A stretch of 19,623 nucleotides of DNA from Prevotellaceae bacterium (lineage in GTDB: Bacteria; Bacteroidota; Bacteroidia; Bacteroidales; Paludibacteraceae): assembly GCA_031270565.1 (NCBI GenBank), contig JAISXJ010000019.1:1-19623 (forward strand), in the 5' to 3' direction. A program made the position numbers and the translations under genes. Under the pieces are notes generated by a model that did not search any database, was not told the origin of the DNA, and saw nothing but the letters and a program-made list of their open reading frames with translations. Below, piece by piece: positions 14,312 to 19,623 of this stretch. Position 1 is the first letter of the stretch, and each line of letters starts with the position of its first letter.

Positions 14312-15616
14312 TTATTTATAAAGTTTTTCGATACACGCCCCACGAAAGTAATGCAGCAGGATGTCGCGATAGGAATAGCCTTGCGACCCCATTACGGCGG
14401 CGCCAATCTGACACAGTCCAACGCCGTGTCCCCAACCACTGCCGATAAGTGTAAAGTCATTGTCCGAAGATTTGTCAACGACAAAAGCGGAACTGTATAG
14501 ATGCGTTTCGGAAAGCCATTTGCGTATCTCCAACTCCTTGCCGACAGTCATCGTGCGGCAATCGCCGACAATCTTTAACCTGACAATACGCCCCGATGTC
14601 CCGCGCTCCAAAGGGATTAATTCCTGAATCAGTCCAAAGTCCATACCTGACCGTCGGCGTATTAAATCCGACAGCGCCTGCTGTGTGTAGCTGACCCGCC
14701 AGCGGTAGAAGTCGGTTGTTTCCTGATCGTAATTGTTAAGCGTCTGTGCGAGAATGGTGCGGTCTTTTGTGTTGCAGAAGGCGGCAGGCTCGGAACGTAT
14801 CCACCGGTCGGCATTTGCTTCCGTCGTTAAATCGACCGTGTCGGAAGCCGGCAGGATGTCCGCCACAGGTTGCAGATAGGGATAATCCGCCTCTGCCCAG
14901 CACGTCCGAAAACACTCGGACTGCCCGCCGCAGGACTTGGAATAGCGCGCATCACAAATCTTACCGTCAAAGGTAAGCGCCTCGCCGCGCGTCTCCGTTA
15001 TGGCTTGCCGCACAAGCGGCGTACGCGCCTTGGTCAGTCCCTGATAACGCTGACAGTGATCATCGGCACAGACGTCAAAATGACTGTGCGCATCGCGTTC
15101 ATACCATTTTATAAGGCTCGTTTCGGTACGCCATTCGGTTTGAGAAGCGTTATTGTCAACAGGATTAAGCATTGGCGACAGAAGCCAACTGCGCGAAATC
15201 ACCGCGTGCGCCTTTAGCAGATTCAGCGAAGCCGTTGCGCTCATCTCTGATGCTATGACGCTGAAAAGATAATCTTCCACCGGCAGCTTATTGATGGCTG
15301 TGATATGATTTTCCTCGACAATGAAGATTAACGTTCCGCTGAAATCCTGATTCTCGCTGCGTTCCCAGTGAAACTGAATACCGATAGTAACCTCGTGGAG
15401 CGTAAAGAACGCCGTCTCTGTTTCCGGAATAAAAACAAGCCTGTCGAAGAGCCTGTCATGGAAATAAATCTGTCCCTCCTGCCACCGGACGCGCTGCATG
15501 CCCGACAGCGGCTCGCCCGTCTGTTCGCAGTGATAAGCGCCGGAAAAAGCAAAACATATTTCAACATCGGACATAATGCCCACCGTTACGTGAGGTTCGC
15601 AGGAAAGGGGATTCAT
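14312..15616 (-). CDS. SpoIID/LytB domain protein
   Basis: A 434-residue SpoIID/LytB-family protein. Relatives are lytic transglycosylases (SpoIID) or amidase enhancers (LytB) acting on peptidoglycan. The core is visible: LPVEDYLFSVIASEMSA (111-127), where Glu 124 matches the catalytic glutamate of SpoIID; LLKAHAVISRSWLL (133-146); a cysteine-rich part with CADDHC (183-188) and CDARYSKSCGGQSECFRTCW (221-240), possibly metal-binding; and the C-terminal GSGWGHGVGLCQIGAAVMG (392-410). There is no signal peptide: the start reads MNPLSCEPHVTVGIMSDVEI, and the DUF4922 gene ends one base before it, so a missed upstream start is unlikely. How the protein would reach the wall is unclear. It is the last gene of the hutI-DUF4922-SpoIID unit and is probably translationally coupled to DUF4922. 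Confidence 0.9.
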   Translation of the reverse strand: MNPLSCEPHVTVGIMSDVEICFAFSGAYHCEQTGEPLSGMQRVRWQEGQIYFHDRLFDRLVFIPETETAFFTLHEVTIGIQFHWERSENQDFSGTLIFIVEENHITAINKLPVEDYLFSVIASEMSATASLNLLKAHAVISRSWLLSPMLNPVDNNASQTEWRTETSLIKWYERDAHSHFDVCADDHCQRYQGLTKARTPLVRQAITETRGEALTFDGKICDARYSKSCGGQSECFRTCWAEADYPYLQPVADILPASDTVDLTTEANADRWIRSEPAAFCNTKDRTILAQTLNNYDQETTDFYRWRVSYTQQALSDLIRRRSGMDFGLIQELIPLERGTSGRIVRLKIVGDCRTMTVGKELEIRKWLSETHLYSSAFVVDKSSDNDFTLIGSGWGHGVGLCQIGAAVMGSQGYSYRDILLHYFRGACIEKLYK

Positions 15617-15617
15617 A

Positions 15618-16514
15618 TTATTTCAGTGTTATTTGAGAATAAATATCGACTATATCATCTTTGGTGATACGCTCAAAGTGGCTCTCGACGGGCGTAACAA
15701 ACACACCGCCCATTTCCACCGTTCCCGGACTGATAAGCAACTGCCCGTCGCCCTCGGCGGTGTACTGGCGGGGGCGAAATTTCGCACGAGGCAACAGTAT
15801 TATTCTCCATAATGTATCGTGGAAGCATATAATGTTCATCATTGTCTCGTCGGTGCCGGCAATGTTCCATTCATTATAAAGCATTAGAAATGCCTTTTGA
15901 GCGGCTTCCACCGTAACGGCTTCTATGCAGAACGCCGTACGCAGATAGTTATTCAGAAGATACATATTATAATCCTCACCCCAGGCTATCGGGCGACCGG
16001 CGTCTTTCAGACGAGCGCTGTCGGCAACAATCGGCAGGAACTCTCTGTTTCCAGCCTGAAAATGCATGTGGTCCGGAGCTGACGCGCCGCATCGGGCGCC
16101 GTTATAGAATATTACCAGCTCGGGGAGTTGCTTTGCCAACCGGAGCATGTCGAAAAACCACGGCAGAATACGTTGCTCGACATGTTCGATACGGGGAATG
16201 GTGAAATGATGCGGGAAGATTGGATAGGGATTCAGCAGCACGACATAGTCGCCCGTCTCTATGCTGCGCTGTTCCGGCGGACGGTTTGCGCCGCAGAGAA
16301 AACACCGACGCTGAGCAATCGTTTGGGCGTCTGTCTTGGCTGCCGACGACGTCAGCCGTGCCGGATTATACTGTACAAAGACCTCGAAGCCGTCAAAAGC
16401 GAAGCATTTTGTGCGGACGTGTGCAAGGTTGTTGAAGTTGGTCTGTGCCAGCTGCCACTCTTGCAGCTGTTCCTCGAACAGCCGGTTAACACGCGTCTGA
16501 AGAGATATAAACAT
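15618..16514 (-). CDS. DUF4922 HIT/GalT-like nucleotidyl-transfer protein
   Basis: A protein of 298 residues from the chosen ATG. An upstream ATG at 16556 would add 14 residues but overlap the end of hutI by 26 bases, and its codons (VNNNKQYT) look like hutI sequence read in another frame. Seen: CFLC (residues 71-74) as in zinc-binding GalT/HIT relatives, LLNPYPIFPHHFTIP and, as the active-site candidate, APDHMHFQAGN with H149-M-H151-F-Q153, the HxHxQ signature of the branch that uses a nucleotidyl-histidine (galactose-1-phosphate uridylyltransferase, GDP-hexose phosphorylases, Ap4A phosphorylase). It matches the Bacteroidota family annotated DUF4922. The substrate is unknown; a nucleotide-sugar or dinucleotide phosphorylase/transferase is the reasonable inference. 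Located between hutI and the SpoIID gene, 16 bases after the first and one before the second. Confidence 0.85.
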   Translation of the reverse strand: MFISLQTRVNRLFEEQLQEWQLAQTNFNNLAHVRTKCFAFDGFEVFVQYNPARLTSSAAKTDAQTIAQRRCFLCGANRPPEQRSIETGDYVVLLNPYPIFPHHFTIPRIEHVEQRILPWFFDMLRLAKQLPELVIFYNGARCGASAPDHMHFQAGNREFLPIVADSARLKDAGRPIAWGEDYNMYLLNNYLRTAFCIEAVTVEAAQKAFLMLYNEWNIAGTDETMMNIICFHDTLWRIILLPRAKFRPRQYTAEGDGQLLISPGTVEMGGVFVTPVESHFERITKDDIVDIYSQITLK

Positions 16515-16530
16515 AGTGTACTGCTTATTA

Positions 16531-17772
16531 TTATTTACCGGTAATAATTTTTCCATTCAGAATAACCGTCCCTATCATATCCCGCGTATAGGCGTACGGA
16601 ATGTAGTCGAGAGAGGGGATTCCTTTGGTGATAAAAATATTGGCGCGCTTGCCAATGGCAACAGAGCCGTGCGTATGACTGACACCCATCGCGTACGCAG
16701 AATTAATGGTAGCGGCATTAAACGCCTCTTCCGGCGACAGGCGCATCTTGATGCACGCCAGAGAAAGAATGAATTTCATATTACACGACGGCGACGAGCC
16801 GGGGTTGCAGTCGGAGGCGAGAGCTACGCCAAGTCCGCTGTCAATCATCTGCCGCAGGGGGGCGTAGGGAATGTTCAGGAAGAAAGATGCCCCGGGCAGT
16901 CCGGTTGGCATGGTGTCGGCATCTTGCAGAACATCAAACTCTGCCTTGCCGCTGCGTTCCAGATGGTCAACGGAAAGTGCGCCGTGCGCTACGCCAACCT
17001 GTACGCCGCCCGAGACGGCAAGTTCATTGGCGTGAATCTTGCCGCGCAAACCATACTTGGCGCCTGCTTCCAGAATACGCGACGTCTGTTCTACCGTAAA
17101 AAAGCCCTCATCGCAAAAGACATCTATAAAATCGGCAAGCCCTTCACCGGCAACAAGCGGTATCATCTCCCGACAGACCAGCGTCACATAATCATCCTGA
17201 CGTCCTTTATAGGCTGCCGGAACGGCGTGAGCGCCCAGAAATGTGGCTTTAATGGTGAGCGGTGTTGTTTCCTTGAGACGCCTCACAACGCGAAGCATCT
17301 TCAGCTCGTCGGCGGTAGAAAGTCCATAGCCGCTTTTTATCTCCGCTGCGCCGGTACCGCGAGCAATCATTTCATTAACCCGTCCCAAAGCCTGATGATA
17401 GAGCGAATCTTCGGAAGTATTATGCAGCAGCGCTGCCGAGTTGAGAATACCGCCGCCGCGACGGGCAATCTCTTCATAACTCAGACCGTTGATTTTATCT
17501 ATAAACTCTTGGGCGCGGTGGTCGGCGAAAACGATATGCGTATGCGAGTCGCAGAAAGAAGGAAACACCATTGCGCCGCCGGCGTCAATGACTGTATCTG
17601 CCTGTTCTGGGGCGTCAGTCATGCTGCCGAAAGCGCAAATTGTTTCGTTGTCGATAAGTAGATAGCTGTCTTTGAGGCTGAGGAATTGTTTCATGGCGTT
17701 GCCTGTTAGACGAAGCGAACAGGTCTGGTTGATGCCGTAAAGTTGTCCGATATTCTTGATTAATAATGTCAT
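16531..17772 (-). CDS. hutI: Imidazolonepropionase (HutI)
   Basis: A 413-residue amidohydrolase, full length for HutI. It hydrolyses 4-imidazolone-5-propionate to N-formimino-L-glutamate, the third step of histidine degradation, in the cytoplasm. Diagnostic pieces: the metal-binding CDSHTHIVFA (74-83, His77 and His79), GTGAAEIKSGYGLS (139-152), FLGAHAVP (178-185, His182), FIDVFCDEGFF (215-225), KIHANELA (245-252, His247), SVDHLE (267-272) and ASDCNPGSSP (319-328, metal-site Asp321). The ATG at 17772 follows a 5' leader of about 65 bases from the -7 box at 17842-17849. hutH, hutU and the formiminotransferase genes are not in the window, so the pathway must be encoded elsewhere or be incomplete. 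It heads the unit with the DUF4922 and SpoIID genes. Confidence 0.97.
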   Translation of the reverse strand: MTLLIKNIGQLYGINQTCSLRLTGNAMKQFLSLKDSYLLIDNETICAFGSMTDAPEQADTVIDAGGAMVFPSFCDSHTHIVFADHRAQEFIDKINGLSYEEIARRGGGILNSAALLHNTSEDSLYHQALGRVNEMIARGTGAAEIKSGYGLSTADELKMLRVVRRLKETTPLTIKATFLGAHAVPAAYKGRQDDYVTLVCREMIPLVAGEGLADFIDVFCDEGFFTVEQTSRILEAGAKYGLRGKIHANELAVSGGVQVGVAHGALSVDHLERSGKAEFDVLQDADTMPTGLPGASFFLNIPYAPLRQMIDSGLGVALASDCNPGSSPSCNMKFILSLACIKMRLSPEEAFNAATINSAYAMGVSHTHGSVAIGKRANIFITKGIPSLDYIPYAYTRDMIGTVILNGKIITGK

Positions 17773-17841
17773 AAATTTGTGTGATTAACAGTGTGGATAA
17801 AAGGTTTTATGTTGGCAAGAGTATTCTTTCTAAAGATATTG

Positions 17842-17849
17842 CAAAGATA
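17842..17849 (-). promoter_or_regulatory. -7 box of the hutI unit
   Basis: Minus strand 17849-17842 reads TATCTTTG followed by C, matching TAnnTTTG, about 70 bases before the hutI ATG. Upstream of it, beginning within five bases, is TTTTTTAGTTTGTAGTTTGTAGAGTGTAGTTATTAG, the window's repeat family. No TTTG is at -33. Confidence 0.6.
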
Positions 17850-17863
17850 CGCCTTTTTTAGTT

Positions 17864-17890
17864 TGTAGTTTGTAGAGTGTAGTTATTAGT
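17864..17890. repeat. Single copy of the TAGAGTGTAGTTATTAG repeat
   Basis: The word seen at 5520-5536, 8169-8245 and (inverted) 5893-5910 and 8452-8490 recurs here between the hutI promoter and the orphan ORF. The possible GTG start of that ORF (17889) lies in the last bases of the repeat, and an in-frame TAG (17880-17882) lies inside it. Confidence 0.85.
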
Positions 17891-18407
17891 GAACAATATT
17901 GGCGCAAGCGGTAAAAAAGACTGTTATAACTGTTCAAAACCTGTTCAGCTGATGAAAAAGGCAGGGGGTGTAACAAAGGAAAGCAAGAAAGTAGCAAAAA
18001 TAAAGTCCTTTGTTAATGCCAAAAAGAGTGCATTGCAGAAAGTTAAAAAGCATACAAACGAATCCATTATAGCAACCAACCTGCAAACAGGCGTTTTATG
18101 GAACAGCAAAGCGGGATTAAAAGATATACTAAATCACAGTGTAACTACTGAAGAACTTAAAACGGCTTTGCAGTTATCGAAAAACATTGATAAATTTAAG
18201 TTTATAAGAATAAGTCCATTAGGCGAAGGAAAGGATTTATTTAATCCACTTGACGTTATCAATATATCCAAAAAGCGAGATAGAGGTATTGTGCAGTTTA
18301 ACTTGTACGAGGTAGAAATCAAAGGAAAGACTTATTACATAAAGACTGCACAAAACAGAAAGCATGGCGGCTACGAAGAATTATATACTTATACAAAAAA
18401 GCCATAA
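17889..18407 (+). CDS. Orphan protein, C-terminal BECR-like nuclease/toxin domain
   Basis: Up to 172 residues from a GTG at 17889; the first ATG is at 17952 (MKKAGGV, 151 residues). The upstream stop and the GTG lie in a dispersed repeat, so this may be the tail of a once longer gene. The N-terminal part has a CYNC pair and then a lysine-rich stretch. The last 95 residues have GLKDILNHS, a basic KFKFIRISPLG, RGIVQFNLYEVEIKGKTYYI and a final YEELYTY. This layout (LLxH near the start, then GIxxFxxYExxxxGKxYxI) resembles the Barnase-EndoU-ColicinE5-RelE type domains at the C-termini of phage head proteins and polymorphic toxins. That assignment is by eye and tentative. Visibly richer in A+T and lysine than its neighbours, which suggests transfer. 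No immunity gene or carrier gene is adjacent. Confidence 0.6.
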   Translation: MNNIGASGKKDCYNCSKPVQLMKKAGGVTKESKKVAKIKSFVNAKKSALQKVKKHTNESIIATNLQTGVLWNSKAGLKDILNHSVTTEELKTALQLSKNIDKFKFIRISPLGEGKDLFNPLDVINISKKRDRGIVQFNLYEVEIKGKTYYIKTAQNRKHGGYEELYTYTKKP

Positions 18408-18417
18408 TGTAAATAGC

Positions 18418-18458
18418 ATGAGGTCAACTAACCTCTGTGCCAATTACACTACGGCTCT
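18418..18458 (-). pseudogene. tRNA-like 5' half (possible broken tRNA gene)
   Basis: Read on the minus strand from 18458, AGAGCCG could be a 5' acceptor strand, TA positions 8-9, and GTGTAATTGGCACAG a D-arm with the conserved AATTGG loop. GAGGT-TAGTTG-ACCTC then resembles an anticodon arm but has a six-base loop. No T-arm (GGTTCGAATCC-like) or matching 3' acceptor strand follows; instead the sequence runs into the end of the orphan ORF. A promoter is correctly placed upstream. The D-arm wording is reminiscent of Bacteroidota tRNA-Gln, but the identity is not secure and the molecule could not be a normal tRNA. Confidence 0.35.
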
Positions 18459-18468
18459 AATGTTGCTG

Positions 18469-18499
18469 CAAAGATAGTAACTATTTTTCAATAATCAAG
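18469..18499 (-). promoter_or_regulatory. Promoter facing the tRNA-like fragment
   Basis: Minus strand 18476-18469 reads TATCTTTG followed by C, with TTG at 18499-18497 about 20 bases upstream, so both Bacteroidota promoter elements are present. The predicted start is a few bases before 18458, the first base of the tRNA-like sequence, a spacing typical of tRNA genes. Confidence 0.5.
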
Positions 18500-18527
18500 C
18501 GTTCTTTGACATGTTTTTTTGTATTAC

Positions 18528-19006
18528 CCGCTCCCGCAGATTTGTAATCTGCGGGAGCGGATTGGTTGTGTTTCGTTGCTATCCGTAAGTTGCACTTACG
18601 GTTATTCACATTTTGTCCTTGCGGACAACTGCGATACAGCCCTGCAAGCGCGATTTGTGGCATTACTTCGTGCAAGGCGTTTGTATGCGGTTATGCAAAT
18701 TCTGCCCTTGGCTTCGCCGATTTTCAATTCAGGCAGTCTGGGAAGCCGTTTTTTGCCCGTCAGGGCGTTATGTGAATAACCGTAAGTGCAACTTACGGAC
18801 ATCGCAATACGCTGAACATCAACCCGTATGGGTTGAATTACCCCTCGTTTGTAACGAGGGGTAAATGGTAATCTCGTTTGTAACGAGACAGGTCGTTATA
18901 AACGACCAACCAATAATTCCTCGTCAGAGACGAGGAGTAGTGGAGACTCATATTCTATATCTTTTCATTGTTCTTACCGAAAAAACCACAGATTAAAAAT
19001 CTGCGG
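18528..19006. repeat. Array of perfect and near-perfect short-loop hairpins
   Basis: Stems and loops in order: a 15-bp stem with TGT loop (18528-18560); 8-bp CCGTAAGT with TGC (18583-18601); GTCC-TTGC-GGAC near 18615; 8-bp CCGTAAGT with GCA (18780-18798); 7-bp TCAACCC with GTAT (18819-18836); 12-bp TTACCCCTCGTT with TGT (18838-18864); 7-bp TCTCGTT with TGT (18872-18888); 7-bp GGTCGTT with ATA (18891-18907); 8-bp TCCTCGTC with AGA (18918-18936); 9-bp CCACAGATT with AAA and one mismatch (18986-19006). Stems differ, but the tiny loops and close packing recur. It lies between two genes and is not a CRISPR: no constant repeat length or spacer pattern. Confidence 0.85.
18583..18798. repeat. 29-base inverted repeat enclosing 158 bases
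   Basis: The arm at 18583-18611 is the exact reverse complement of 18770-18798. Each arm is itself mostly a palindrome (CCGTAAGT...ACTTACGG) followed by TTATTCACAT. The enclosed part contains TTGTATGCGGTTATG (18681-18695), which also occurs at 8406-8420. Confidence 0.9.
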
Positions 19007-19050
19007 TAGCGGAGAATATTTTTCATTGTTCATTATTCATTTTTTATTAA

Positions 19051-19082
19051 AAACAAAAAGCCCCGCGAGGGGCTTTTTGTTT
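19051..19082. terminator. Strong bidirectional terminator of the FISUMP gene
   Basis: A perfect 14-base-pair stem (AAACAAAAAGCCCC against GGGGCTTTTTGTTT) with a GCGA tetraloop, 18 bases past the stop at 19100. On the minus strand the stem ends in TTTTTGTTT and is followed by TTAATAAAAAATG. T-rich flanks on both sides would let it stop transcription in either direction. Confidence 0.85.
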
Positions 19083-19099
19083 GGTCTGGATGCGGAGGC

Positions 19100-19623
19100 T
19101 TATTCCGCCACGCAGCGCACAGAATAGCCGTACGACCGAGCGGGGTTTAATAAGGTCGTGCTATAGAAACCGTTGCTGAAGTACAGGACGCGACCGGAAC
19201 TTCCGATATTAGTAGAGCTCCAGTAGTAGCCTTGGACGCCACGGGCGGCCAACGAGCCATTGCCGCTGTTCCGGACGCCGGCAGCGGGCAAAACCAATGC
19301 GTCGCCGAATTTAATACCGTTGTCTTCTTCGCCGTTACTCCAGGTTGGAGCGCTGGTGCTCCAGCTCGTGCCACCGTCAGCAGTGTAGTATATGGTGTTA
19401 TTGTCAATCACGCCTTGCCAATCATCTTCTGTAGGCACGCGCCAACCGGGAAGGCAGGGATTTTGGGTAACCATGTTCCATTCACCATTTCCTGAAACAG
19501 GGCTATTCCAGCCTGGAACTGCGCCCGAGTTAGACAGGTTGTCTGCCTGTGACAATGCCTCAGTTCCAATGCCGAACTGGTACATCGCCCCGTGAATCTC
19601 CGCCGCAGGCGTAAACGGGTCTG
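19100..19623 (-). CDS. FISUMP-family protein, C-terminal part (truncated by window edge)
   Basis: The frame is open to the right edge: in-frame residues DPFTPAAEIHGA precede the first internal methionine at 19585, so the start lies outside the window and at least 174 residues are visible. The sequence matches the Fibrobacter succinogenes major paralogous domain (FISUMP): HGAMYQFGIG, NPCLPGWRVPTEDDWQGVID, IKFGDALVLPAAGVRNSGNG, a GYYWSST motif, and the terminal SYGYSVRCVAE. These are secreted or lipid-anchored surface proteins of Bacteroidota and Fibrobacteres with a lectin-like fold; the function is unknown. Any signal peptide or upstream domains are outside the window. It ends just before the terminator at 19051-19082. 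Confidence 0.9.
   Translation of the reverse strand, partial: DPFTPAAEIHGAMYQFGIGTEALSQADNLSNSGAVPGWNSPVSGNGEWNMVTQNPCLPGWRVPTEDDWQGVIDNNTIYYTADGGTSWSTSAPTWSNGEEDNGIKFGDALVLPAAGVRNSGNGSLAARGVQGYYWSSTNIGSSGRVLYFSNGFYSTTLLNPARSYGYSVRCVAE

Larger units (their letters stand above)
18408..19099. other. Intergenic region with tRNA relic and hairpin array
   Basis: About 690 bases with no believable protein gene. Left part: a tRNA-like 5' half with promoter on the minus strand (18418-18499). Middle and right: the hairpin array 18528-19006, then AT-rich words (TTCATTGTTCATTATTCAT) and the terminator at 19051-19082. Open frames within the array (both strands, 18481-18864) exist only because the palindromes lack stops; their translations mirror each other on opposite strands. 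Confidence 0.75.

Noticed and set aside
16516..17661. Long plus-strand open frame (381 codons) opposite hutI
   Set aside because: Wholly antisense to hutI, whose catalytic motifs are all intact; the translation is arginine- and histidine-rich without any domain.
18387..18458. Complete tRNA on the minus strand
   Set aside because: The acceptor and D-arm are plausible, but there is no T-arm, the anticodon loop has six bases, and the 3' part is the end of the orphan ORF.
18519..18864. Small open frames on both strands inside the hairpin array
   Set aside because: The frames on opposite strands give the same peptide words (such as SVSCTYGYSH) because of the inverted repeat; they are repeat artefacts.
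18528..19006. Hairpin array considered as an integron or CRISPR array
   Set aside because: No constant repeat, no integrase, no attC-like pairs with cassette genes, and stems differ in sequence and length.

Overview
The window looks like a chromosomal segment of an anaerobic, fermentative member of the Bacteroidota, most likely Bacteroidales. The reasons are: several -7 boxes of the Bacteroides type (TAnnTTTG, read here as TACCTTTG, TATCTTTG) just upstream of genes; starts without Shine-Dalgarno sequences in AT-rich leaders; a secreted BspA-like leucine-rich-repeat protein with a type IX secretion C-terminal signal; a FISUMP-family surface protein; a Bacteroidota-style topoisomerase IV subunit A; and a DUF4922 + SpoIID/LytB pair. 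The species cannot be told from the sequence alone.

Layout. (1) 1-606 is intergenic, with two leftward promoters for a gene outside the window and the terminator of the first operon. (2) 5467->607 (minus strand) is a tightly spaced unit parC-ptb-buk: topoisomerase IV subunit A, phosphate butyryltransferase and butyrate kinase. (3) 5468-5967 is a repeat-dense intergenic element. (4) 7596->5968 (minus) is the BspA-like LRR protein. (5) 7597-8554 is almost 1 kb of intergenic repeats and hairpins, ending in a good plus-strand promoter. (6) 8555-14275 (plus) is an operon of a long-chain acyl-CoA synthetase and two different ABC-F ATPases (Uup-like, then YheS-like). (7) 17772->14312 (minus) is hutI, a DUF4922 HIT-like protein and a SpoIID/LytB protein, converging on the ABC-F operon. 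(8) 17889-18407 is an AT-rich orphan ORF whose C-terminus resembles phage/toxin BECR-fold nuclease domains. It is followed by what looks like the promoter and 5' half of a broken tRNA gene on the other strand. (9) 18528-19006 is an array of near-perfect hairpins. (10) 19623->19100 (minus) is the C-terminal part of a FISUMP protein that runs off the right edge.

How the genes work together. Ptb and Buk convert butyryl-CoA (or a branched acyl-CoA) through acyl phosphate to the free acid with ATP formation, a fermentative energy-conserving step. HutI is a histidine-degradation enzyme without its usual partners nearby. The acyl-CoA synthetase activates fatty acids and shares a transcript with two translation-associated ATPases. 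Most genes are ordinary housekeeping or metabolic genes.

The less ordinary content is between the genes. A family of short repeats (TAGAGTGTAGTTATTAG and GTGAATA-type words) repeatedly starts a few bases upstream of a -7 promoter box and extends away from it. Separate clusters of strong short-loop hairpins fill the other gaps. No CRISPR array, intact transposase, rRNA or intact tRNA was seen.
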